Of a stretch of DNA of 8,247 nt, positions 1-6,409 are shown in pieces. Position 1 is the stretch's first letter. Every line of letters begins with the position of its first letter. A program made the position numbers and the translations under genes. The notes beneath the pieces were generated by a model. That model did not search any database. It was not told the origin of the DNA and was given only the letters and a program-made list of their open reading frames with translations. This DNA comes from Devosia sp. (lineage in GTDB: Bacteria > Pseudomonadota > Alphaproteobacteria > Rhizobiales > Devosiaceae), in the NCBI GenBank assembly GCA_016793415.1, contig JAEUMC010000639.1, positions 1 through 8,247 of the forward strand, written 5' to 3'.

Positions 1-1017
1 CGCCGGCGCTTCCCCGAGGCGCATGTCGTGGGCTGCTCGACCGGCGAGCAGCTTGCCGGCACCGATGTCAGCGACGACATGGCCTGTGCCCTGGCGCTCG
101 ATTTCGACGCCACCACCTTGCGCGTCATCAGCGTCGATATCGTCGGCGCGGGCAACTCGCGGGCCACTGGCCGGGCGATCGGCGCCGGACTCAAGGGCGC
201 TGGCCTGGCCGGAGTGTTCATCCTGTCCGACGGGCTGCACGTCAACGGCAGTGCGCTGGTCGAAGGCATCGTCGATGAGGTCGGTCGCGGTGTTCCCGTA
301 AGTGGTGGCCTCGCCGGTGACGGGGCCGATTTTGTCGAGACCCTGGTCGGCTGCGATGGCCCGCCGGTATCCAATGCGATCGCAGCGGTTGGCTTCTACG
401 GCGACGCAATCCGCATCGGCCATGGCAGCGCCGGCGGTTGGGATGTGTTCGGCCCGATGCGGCGGATCACCCGCGCCGACGGCAATGTGCTGTACGAAGT
501 CGACGGCAAGCCGGCGCTCGACCTCTACAAGCTCTATCTGGGGCCCGAGGAGAGCCGAAATCTGCCGGGCTCGGCACTGCTCTTCCCGCTACGGATCTTT
601 GACCCGCGGCACCCCGAGCGCAGCGTGGTCCGCACCATTCTGTCGGTCGACCACGACACCGGCTCGATGACCTTTGCCGGCGACATGCCGGCCGGCTGGT
701 CGGCCCAGTTGATGCGCGGCAACTTCCATCGGCTTTGCGCCGGTGCGGCCGAAGCCACGCAGCGCGCGGTTCGCGGCGCCGAGCCGGGGCCCGGGGCGCA
801 GAGCGCCGCGATCTTTGTGAGCTGCATTGGGCGGCGCCTGCTGATGGGGCAGCGGATCGAGGAAGAAATCGAGGCCGCCACCGCCGAGCTGTCGGAGCGT
901 TGCCTGCCGGTCGGATTCTACTCCTACGGAGAAATCTCTCCCGACGAGGAATCGGGCTTCTGCCAGCTGCACAACCAGACCATGACGGTGACCGTGTTGA
1001 CCGAAGAGGCGGCCTGA
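1..1017 (+). CDS. FIST-domain sensory protein (FIST_N + FIST_C), 5' end outside window
   Basis: The reading frame is open from base 1 and ends in TGA at 1015-1017, giving 338 visible codons. The start lies upstream, because the frame already reads conserved FIST_N sequence (FPEAHVVGCSTGEQ) at the left edge; the GTG at 28 is internal. FIST proteins usually have roughly 380-400 residues, so about 50 are missing. FIST_N covers about the first 160 visible residues (ILSDGLHVNG, then the glycine-rich GGLAGDGADF). FIST_C follows, from ALDLYKLYLG to GFYSYGEISP and CQLHNQTMTVTVL near the end. FIST domains are predicted intracellular ligand-binding sensors associated with signal transduction; the ligand is generally unknown. 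No membrane segment or catalytic motif is visible, so this is probably a cytoplasmic sensor. Its stop is 3 nt before a PAS-GGDEF-EAL gene, which suggests one operon and that this protein feeds a signal into c-di-GMP turnover (inference). Confidence 0.9.
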   Translation, partial: RRRFPEAHVVGCSTGEQLAGTDVSDDMACALALDFDATTLRVISVDIVGAGNSRATGRAIGAGLKGAGLAGVFILSDGLHVNGSALVEGIVDEVGRGVPVSGGLAGDGADFVETLVGCDGPPVSNAIAAVGFYGDAIRIGHGSAGGWDVFGPMRRITRADGNVLYEVDGKPALDLYKLYLGPEESRNLPGSALLFPLRIFDPRHPERSVVRTILSVDHDTGSMTFAGDMPAGWSAQLMRGNFHRLCAGAAEATQRAVRGAEPGPGAQSAAIFVSCIGRRLLMGQRIEEEIEAATAELSERCLPVGFYSYGEISPDEESGFCQLHNQTMTVTVLTEEAA

Positions 1018-2592
1018 GCCTTGCGCAAGCTGTTCGACCGGCAACTGGAGAAGTCGACCGACGCCACCGGTCATGTCGACCTGGCGGCGCTCGAAAGGCT
1101 GGTGACGGCGGCCTACGAGGAAGCCGAACTGGATCGCACCCGCACCGATCGGTCGATGGAGTTGATGATCGGCGAGTTGACCGCGTTCCAGGTCGGACTC
1201 GAGGCCGAGATCGACAAGCGTACGGCGCAGCTGACGAGAAGCCGGCAAAAGCTCAGAACCCAGAACACGCGCTTTCTGACGGCGCTCGAGAACATGTCGC
1301 AGGGCCTCGCCATGTTCGATGGACGCCAGCGGCTGGTGATCTGCAACCACCAGTATCTCGAGATGTACAACCTGCCGCGCCACCTGGGGCGAGCCGGCAC
1401 CCACCTGGTCACCATCCTCAAGGCGCGTATTGCCGCCGGCACCTCCGGCGGAGACGATCCGGCGGCCTATCTGCGCGAGCGGCTGCTGGTGGCGGCTGAA
1501 AGGGTGAATTCATCGGCGGTGCATCAGCTTGCCAACGGCCGGGTGATTTCCGTTGCGCACAAGGCGATGGCCGATGGCGGTTGGGTGACCATGCACAAGG
1601 ATATCACCGAGCTGCACACCATGCAGGCCGAGCTGGCCCACCAGGCCTACCACGATGCGCTGACCGGACTGCCGAACCGCAACTTCTTCTATCAGCGGTT
1701 GGGGCAGGCGTTCGAAACGCTGCAATCGGTCGGCGGGTTCGCAGTGCTTTGCCTCGATCTCGACGGGTTCAAGGCGATCAACGATTCGATGGGCCATGCC
1801 AGCGGCGACAAGCTGCTGCGGCAGGTGGCGGCGCGGCTTGCCGATTGCGCCGGAACGGCCGGCGTCGTCGGACGGATGGGTGGCGACGAGTTCGCCGTGC
1901 TGCTTGCCGGTGCAACGCGGGACACCGCCCTGGCACTCGCCCGCACCATCCTCGATGCGATCCGGCGGCCCTTCGATATCGATGACCATGCCGTGCTGGT
2001 GGGCGTGAGCATCGGCATCGCCATGGCGCCGGAACATGGCGAAGCAGCCGACGCGCTGCTCAAGAGTGGCGATCTGGCGCTCTACTCGATCAAGCGCGGG
2101 CGCCGCGGCGGCTACAGTTTCTTCGAGCCTGACCTGGCGCGCACGCTGAGTGCGCGTTCCAGCATGGAGCACGATCTGCGGCGCGCCCTCGCCAACCGCG
2201 AGTTCGAGCTGTTCTACCAGCCGGTGCTCAACCTGGCGGCACAGAGGATTGTCGGCTTCGAGGCGCTGCTGCGCTGGCGTCACCCGACCGAGGGTCTGAT
2301 CCTGCCGGCCGACTTCGTCCCGCTTGCCGAGGAACTCGGCCTGATCATGCCGATCGGGGAGTGGGTGATCCGCGAGGCGTTCACCGAGGCCGCCCGCTGG
2401 CCGGCGGCACTGCGGATCGCGGTGAACGTTTCGACCGTGCAGTTCGAGCGTGGCAGCCTCATCGGCGTGCTGGTTGATGCCCTGGCCACCACCGGCCTGG
2501 CACCGGATCGGGTTGAGGTCGAGATCACCGAGACCCTGTTCCTCGAGCAGAGCCAGTCGAACCTCGACATCCTGCACCAGCTCCACGCACTC

Positions 2593-2601
2593 GGCTCAAG
2601 G
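2593..2601 (+). other. Frameshift site (apparent single-base deletion)
   Basis: The first frame reads LHALG and then leaves the family consensus (SRWRSMTS), ending 14 codons later. Inserting one base between 2595 and 2596, for example a C giving GGC CTC AAG GTG, restores LHALGLKVALDDFGTG, which is exactly the conserved EAL strand and loop. No X-XXY-YYZ slippery heptamer and no obvious downstream hairpin is seen at the site, so programmed -1 slippage is not favoured. Confidence 0.8.
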
Positions 2602-2966
2602 TGGCGCTCGATGACTTCGGTACCGGCTTTTCAGCCCTGAGCTACCTGCTGGCCTTTCCCTTCGACAAGATCAAGATCGACGGCTCGTTCGTGCGCGCCC
2701 TCGACAACACCCCGGGCGCTCGCATCATCCTCGGTTCGGTCGCGGGTATCGGGCAACGCATGGGAATTGTCACCACCGCCGAGGGCATCGAGACGGCGGA
2801 ACAGCTCACCAATGTGCGCGCGCTGGGCTATACCGAAGCCCAGGGCTTCCTGATCGCCAGGCCGATGGATCGGCATGCCGTCCGGCAGTTGCTCAATCTG
2901 CCGGGCGATGCCGAAGCGCCCGCGGCGGTGGAACCGCCTGCCGCCACCGGCACCGGCCGGGCCTAG
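2601..2966 (+). pseudogene. 3' part of the EAL domain, in the -1 frame
   Basis: This is the displaced C-terminal part of the preceding gene, not an independent gene. In this frame it reads VALDDFGTGFSALSYL directly, and the remaining EAL phosphodiesterase residues follow in order: the DDFGTG metal-binding loop (2610-2627), the lysine of KIKID (2673-2675), the glutamates of TAEGIE (2781-2792) and AQGFLIARPM (from about 2838). These complete the active site begun by EAL, Asn and EITE in the first frame. The nominal GTG at 2601 has no ribosome-binding site of its own and would start in the middle of a conserved core strand, so separate translation is unlikely. After the domain comes a short Pro/Ala-rich tail (EAPAAVEPPAATGTGRA), which is probably disordered. 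Confidence 0.8.
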
Positions 2967-3030
2967 TCTGCCTGCCGCTGGCCCTCCCCTTGGATTCACG
3001 TGGAACACCATCGGCGGGTGGACAGCTCCG

Positions 3031-3062
3031 TTGAACCGGCCTAAGCGCTACAACCGTATATT
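3031..3062 (+). promoter_or_regulatory. Possible sigma-70-like promoter for the ABC exporter
   Basis: In the 118-bp gap before the exporter, a locally AT-rich TATATT (3057-3062) stands out and lies 22 nt before the ATG at 3085. TTGAAC (3031-3036) could be a -35 element, but the 20-nt spacer is longer than the usual 16-18, so this is weak. The gap otherwise shows nothing I can name. Its presence would suggest the exporter is transcribed separately from the FIST/c-di-GMP unit. Confidence 0.22.
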
Positions 3063-3084
3063 CTGACCCTTGCGGACAAGTTTC

Positions 3085-4824
3085 ATGCTGCGCCGGTTCT
3101 TTGCCTATTACGCCCCTTACAAGCACCTGTTTTTTCTCGATTTCGGCTGCGCCGTGCTCGCCGGCATTCTCGAGCTCGGCTTCCCGCTGGCGGTCAAACT
3201 GTTCGTCGACGAGCTGTTGCCGGGACAGAACTGGGGGCTGATCGCCGGCACTGCGGCGCTGCTGCTGGCCGTTTACGCGCTCAACACCGCGCTCTCCGCC
3301 ATCGTCAACTACTGGGGCCATGCGCTGGGCATCTCGATCGAGACCGACATGCGCCGGCAGGCCTTCGACCACATCCAGAAGCTCAGCTTCCGCTACTTCG
3401 ACAACAACAAGACCGGCCAGCTGATCACCCACGTCACCAAGGACCTCGAGGAGGTGGGTGAGGTGGCGCACCACGGCCCCGAGGACCTGTTCATCGCGGT
3501 GATGACCTTTGTCGGCGCCTTCATCCTGATGTTTACCGTGCACTGGCAACTGGCCTTGCTCACCACCATCATCGTGCCGCTGATGACCTGGCTGGTGAGC
3601 AAGTACGGCGCACGGATGACCCGGACCTGGCAGCAGCTGTTCCGCCAGGTCGGGGACTTCAACACCCGGGTGCAGGAGAGCGTCGGCGGCATCCGCGTGG
3701 TGAAGGCCTTCGCCAACGAGGACTACGAGCGCGGGCTGTTCGCCAAGAACAACGAGGGCTATCGCGCCACCAAGCTCAGTGCCTACGCCATCATGACCGC
3801 CTCGATTGCGCTCAGCTATTTCAGCACCCGCTTCGTGCAACTGGTGGTGATGGTCGCCGGCACCTGGTTCGTCATCAAGGGCGAACTCAGCTATGGCGGC
3901 TTCGTCAGCTTCCTCCTCCTGGTCAACGTGTTCTTCCGGCCGATCGACAAGATCACCTCGGTGCTCGAGAGCTATCCCAAGGGGATTGCCGGCTTCCGCC
4001 GCTTCACCACGCTGATCGATACCGAGCCCGACACGGCCGATCGGCCCGGCGCCAAGGCGGTGGAAAGCCTCAGGGGTGATATCGTCTACAGGGATGTCAG
4101 CTTTGCCTACTCGGGCGATGCGACCTCGCAGGACAAGGTGCTCGACGGGTTGAACCTCACGATCGCCGCCGGCGAAACCGTCGCCTTTGTCGGCCCGTCC
4201 GGTGCCGGCAAGACCACCATCTGTTCGCTCTTGCCGCGCTTCTACGACGTCACCGCCGGCGCCATCAGCATTGACGGCATCGATATCCGCGACATGACGC
4301 AGGCCTCGCTGCGCGGCCAGATCGGCATCGTGCAGCAGGATGTGTTCCTGTTCGGCTCGACCATCCGCGAGAACGTCGCCTATGGCCGGCTGGGCGCCAG
4401 CGACGAGGAAGTGATGGATGCGCTGCGTCGCGCCGCGCTCGACGAGTTCGTGTTGTCGCTGCCCGACGGGCTCGATACGCCGACCGGCGAACGCGGCGTA
4501 AAACTGTCGGGGGGCCAGAAGCAGCGCCTCGCCATTGCCCGCATCTTCCTCAAGAACCCGCCGATCCTTATCCTCGACGAAGCCACCTCGGCGCTCGATA
4601 CCGCTACCGAGTATGCCATCCAGCAGGCGCTCGCCGCGCTGTCGGAAGGCCGGACCACGCTGGTGGTGGCGCATCGGCTGGCCACCATCCGCAATGCCGA
4701 CCGCATCGTCGTGGTCAGCAGCGAAGGGATCGTGGAGCAGGGGACCCATACCGAGCTGCTCGGACGCGACGGCGCCTATGCCCGGCTGCACGGCGCGCAG
4801 TTCGGGCAGGCAGCTAATCCGTGA
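3085..4824 (+). CDS. ABC exporter half-transporter (membrane domain fused to ATPase domain)
   Basis: The product has 579 aa from ATG 3085. I prefer this start to the in-frame TTG at 3070 because GGA (3074-3076) sits 8 nt upstream and MLRRFFAYYAPYK is a typical beginning for this family. The N-terminal exporter-type membrane domain has about six helices (roughly residues 15-38, 52-75, 134-152, 155-172, 238-262 and 271-290). The ATPase domain begins near residue 335: Walker A GPSGAGKTT (370-378), Q-loop in QQDVFLFG (Q418), signature LSGGQ (474-478), Walker B ILILDE (494-499) with catalytic Glu 499, the SALD D-loop, and the switch His at 530. All nucleotide-binding residues are present, so it should act as a homodimeric or heterodimeric inner-membrane ATP-driven exporter of the MsbA/lipid and multidrug type. 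The substrate cannot be read from sequence. No partner half-transporter gene adjoins it, which favours a homodimer. The gene ends in TGA at 4822-4824, next to a palindromic repeat. Confidence 0.93.
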   Translation: MLRRFFAYYAPYKHLFFLDFGCAVLAGILELGFPLAVKLFVDELLPGQNWGLIAGTAALLLAVYALNTALSAIVNYWGHALGISIETDMRRQAFDHIQKLSFRYFDNNKTGQLITHVTKDLEEVGEVAHHGPEDLFIAVMTFVGAFILMFTVHWQLALLTTIIVPLMTWLVSKYGARMTRTWQQLFRQVGDFNTRVQESVGGIRVVKAFANEDYERGLFAKNNEGYRATKLSAYAIMTASIALSYFSTRFVQLVVMVAGTWFVIKGELSYGGFVSFLLLVNVFFRPIDKITSVLESYPKGIAGFRRFTTLIDTEPDTADRPGAKAVESLRGDIVYRDVSFAYSGDATSQDKVLDGLNLTIAAGETVAFVGPSGAGKTTICSLLPRFYDVTAGAISIDGIDIRDMTQASLRGQIGIVQQDVFLFGSTIRENVAYGRLGASDEEVMDALRRAALDEFVLSLPDGLDTPTGERGVKLSGGQKQRLAIARIFLKNPPILILDEATSALDTATEYAIQQALAALSEGRTTLVVAHRLATIRNADRIVVVSSEGIVEQGTHTELLGRDGAYARLHGAQFGQAANP

Positions 4825-4837
4825 CTCAACAGGAGCC

Positions 4838-4989
4838 GGTGCGGGCTGCCCCCCACCCTTGATCCCTCCCCCCAGGGGGACGACAAGATGTCGCCCCGAG
4901 GGGAGGGAGACGATCACCTCGATATCTGTGTTTTGGTCTCCCTCCCCATGTTTAGGGGGAGGGGACAGGGGTGGGGGTCAGCCCGCACC
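4838..4989. repeat. Palindromic intergenic repeat element, copy 1 (152 bp)
   Basis: This element fills most of the 193-bp gap between the convergent exporter and aminotransferase genes. The outer arms 4838-4860 and 4967-4989 are complementary at 21 of 23 positions. An inner perfect 12-bp stem pairs 4900-4911 (GGGGAGGGAGAC) with 4936-4947 around a 24-nt loop. A third, local hairpin is nested in the left arm: GGGG 4875-4878 and CGACA 4881-4885 pair with TGTCG 4889-4893 and CCCC 4894-4897. It shares blocks with the element at 6243-6392, so it is a dispersed family, not a private terminator. It could still help end or stabilise the two converging transcripts. No T-run follows the stems and no coding sequence is seen inside. 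Confidence 0.85.
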
Positions 4990-5017
4990 GCAGCCGGCGT
5001 TAGACGAAAGCGCAAGC

Positions 5018-6193
5018 TCACCGTCCGAGAAAACTCCGCAACCGGCCGACCCCGTCGCGCAGCTTTGCCGGGTCGACGGCGTGGCACCAGCGCAGCCACC
5101 CCTCGCCTTCCGGCCCGAACGCCCCGCCGGGCGCGAGGCCGAGCCCGGCCTCCTCGACGAGGCGCTTGGCCAGCGCGAGCGTGTCGGCATGCCCTTCGAT
5201 GCGGAAGAACACATACATCGCGCCGCCGGCATCGGGGACGACAACACCAGGGATGCGGCTCAGCTCATCGACCAGCAGGGTCCGGGTGGCCGTCAGTTCG
5301 GCGCGGAGCTTGGCGACGGTCGGCTCGCCCTCGGTCAGGGCGGTGGTCGCGGCGCGCTGGATCGGCTCGAGAATGCACGAGGTGTTGTATTCGATGACCT
5401 TGGTGAGGTCGTTCGACAGCGTCTCCGGCGTCGCCAGCCAGCCAACGCGCCAGCCGGTCATCGACCAGGCCTTGGAAAAGCTGTTGACCGAGATGATCCG
5501 GTCGCCCGCCTGATAGCGGCGGAGGAAGGAGGGCGCGGAGCGGCGCGAGGGGTCGTGCACCAGCCTCTCATAGACATCGTCGCTCAGCACCCAGATGCCG
5601 TGCTTGCGGCAATGCGCCAGCACCACGTCGACTTCGTCTTCCTCGATGGTCCAGCCGGTCGGGTTGTTGGGCGAGTTGATGATGGCCAGCCGCGTGTCCG
5701 GGGTCAGCGCCTGGAGCAGCGCATCGAGGTCGAGAGACCACTTGCCGTTGGCGACCGTCAGCGGCACCCGCGCCACCTCGGCGCCGAGGATTCTTGGGAT
5801 CTCGACAATGTTGGGCCACAGCGGCGTCACCGCCACCACGCGGTCGCCCGGCGACAACACCATCTGGGCCGCGATCATCAGGCCGGAGACGCCTGATCCC
5901 ACCGCCGCGACGCGGCCTGGCGCGACCGTCGTGCCGTGCAGATCGCTCAGATAGCCGGCAATGGCTTCGCGAAGGTAGGGCCGGCCGAGATTCTGCGAGT
6001 AGAACGTCTCGCCCTGCGCCAGCGACGCCATCGCCGCCTCGCGGATGAAGTGCGGCGTCGGCTGGTCGGATTCGCCGAACCAGAACGGCAGCACGTCGGT
6101 CCGCCCCATGCCGGCATTGGCGACATCGCGGATCAGCGAGGATTGGAGAGCCCGGATGTCAGGGCGGGCGGAGATGGAGGGGGCGGCGGTCAT
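5018..6193 (-). CDS. Pyridoxal-phosphate-dependent class I/II aminotransferase
   Basis: The product has 391 aa, from ATG (complement of 6191-6193) to TGA (complement of 5018-5020), a normal length for fold-type I aminotransferases of the AspC-like subgroup. Visible family residues: the Asn of PNNPTG (N177, near the PLP ring), Asp of SDDVYERL (D205, facing the pyridine nitrogen) with Tyr 208, Schiff-base lysine in NSFSKAWSMTGWRVGW (K241), and the C-terminal Arg of LRWCHAVD (R368), which would bind the substrate carboxylate. All are present, so it should be an active cytoplasmic enzyme moving an amino group between an amino acid and a 2-oxo acid. The exact substrate cannot be assigned. A TTG at 6229 would add 12 residues, but it falls inside a hairpin and outside family similarity, so ATG 6193 is preferred; neither start has a clear ribosome site. 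The gene is bracketed by two copies of a palindromic repeat and has no obvious functional partner nearby. Confidence 0.93.
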   Translation of the reverse strand: MTAAPSISARPDIRALQSSLIRDVANAGMGRTDVLPFWFGESDQPTPHFIREAAMASLAQGETFYSQNLGRPYLREAIAGYLSDLHGTTVAPGRVAAVGSGVSGLMIAAQMVLSPGDRVVAVTPLWPNIVEIPRILGAEVARVPLTVANGKWSLDLDALLQALTPDTRLAIINSPNNPTGWTIEEDEVDVVLAHCRKHGIWVLSDDVYERLVHDPSRRSAPSFLRRYQAGDRIISVNSFSKAWSMTGWRVGWLATPETLSNDLTKVIEYNTSCILEPIQRAATTALTEGEPTVAKLRAELTATRTLLVDELSRIPGVVVPDAGGAMYVFFRIEGHADTLALAKRLVEEAGLGLAPGGAFGPEGEGWLRWCHAVDPAKLRDGVGRLRSFLGR

Positions 6194-6220
6194 GCGGCGA
6201 GATATGCCGGATGCGGTGGG

Positions 6221-6236
6221 TGCCCGCAAGCGGGCA
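6221..6236. repeat. Short perfect hairpin in the aminotransferase leader
   Basis: TGCCCGC (6221-6227) and GCGGGCA (6230-6236) form a perfect 7-bp inverted repeat around AA, 28-43 nt upstream of the aminotransferase ATG. It is too tight to be an ordinary operator and has no T-run. It may be part of the leader RNA or an edge of the neighbouring repeat element. The structure is certain; its function is unknown. Confidence 0.4.
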
Positions 6237-6242
6237 GCGCTT

Positions 6243-6392
6243 GGGGCCTCCCCACACCCAGCGACGCTAGTTCGCTTTGCTCACAAGCTCTGCTGCCCTC
6301 CCCACAAGGGGGAGGGAGACGCAAGAACCGAGAACCTGCAGTTACCGTCTCCCTCCCCCTTGTGGGGAGGGATCAAGGGTGGGGGTGGCCCC
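6243..6392. repeat. Palindromic intergenic repeat element, copy 2 (150 bp)
   Basis: This element fills most of the 216-bp gap between hslU and the aminotransferase, both on the minus strand. The core is a perfect 26-bp inverted repeat, 6296-6321 with 6346-6371, around a 24-nt loop (6322-6345). The ends GGGGCC (6243-6248) and GGCCCC (6387-6392) are also complementary. The left side carries an extra stretch of about 36 nt (6260-6295), beginning AGCGACGCTAGTTCGC, with no counterpart on the right. A 22-nt block, 6364-6385, is the exact reverse complement of 4850-4871 in copy 1, so the two copies lie in opposite orientation. No T-run follows the stem on the minus strand, so it is not a classical terminator for hslU, though such a strong stem could protect mRNA 3' ends. 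Confidence 0.88.
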
Positions 6393-6409
6393 ACGCTCCG
6401 GTGTTGGAG

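Larger units (their letters stand above)
1021..2966 (+). pseudogene. PAS-GGDEF-EAL cyclic-di-GMP protein, frameshifted in the EAL domain
   Basis: The first frame starts at TTG 1021, 11 nt after a possible ribosome site (AAGAGG, 1004-1009), and stops at 2638-2640 after 539 residues. The EAL domain continues in another frame to TAG at 2964-2966; with one base restored the product would be 648 aa. Order of parts: helical N-terminus (residues 1-80, probable coiled coil around 45-80), PAS fold (84-197, opening RFLTALENMSQGLAMFD), GGDEF domain (from DALTGLPNR at 212; metal Asp in LDLDGF about 246; intact GGDEF at 287-291), then EAL domain (EAL at 414-416; Asn 469; EITE 501-504). GGDEF domains make c-di-GMP from GTP and EAL domains hydrolyse it to pGpG. 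The cyclase site looks intact but lacks the RxxD inhibitory site. No signal peptide or membrane segment is seen, so it is likely cytoplasmic. It sits 3 nt after the FIST gene, probably co-transcribed. Domain assignment is firm; whether the break is biological or a sequencing error is open. Confidence 0.85.

Noticed and set aside
589..1404. Open frame on the minus strand across the FIST/GGDEF junction
   Set aside because: It spans the junction of two well-supported plus-strand genes, has low-complexity composition and no domain; a GC-driven shadow.
2590..2640. Programmed -1 ribosomal frameshifting in the GGDEF-EAL gene
   Set aside because: No slippery heptamer lies where the shift must occur (before DDFGTG), and no strong downstream stem is visible. 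A deletion or base-call error explains it more simply.
2924..2938. Hairpin GGCGGT-GGA-ACCGCC near the end of the EAL gene as a terminator
   Set aside because: The stem is only 6 bp, lies inside the coding sequence and has no following T-run; expected by chance in such GC-rich sequence.
3070..3084. TTG at 3070 as the ABC exporter start
   Set aside because: No ribosome site precedes it, while ATG 3085 has GGA at a good distance and begins at the usual family start.
2893..4917. Very long open frame on the minus strand opposite the ABC exporter (674 codons)
   Set aside because: It mirrors the exporter codons and arises from high GC. Its translation is rich in Gly, Arg, His and Gln with no recognisable domain, while the plus strand has a complete ABC transporter.
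4535..5896. Long plus-strand open frame running from the exporter end through the repeat and over the aminotransferase
   Set aside because: It overlaps two conserved genes and a palindromic repeat, and its composition (Pro, Arg, Gly) matches antisense or out-of-frame reading.
6243..6392. Classical Rho-independent terminator for hslU
   Set aside because: The stem is strong, but reading on the minus strand past 6296 gives CAGCAGAGC with no T-run, and related copies occur elsewhere in the window.
4838..6392. CRISPR array
   Set aside because: Only two copies, about 1.4 kb apart, in opposite orientation, with a protein gene between them; no regular spacers and no cas genes.
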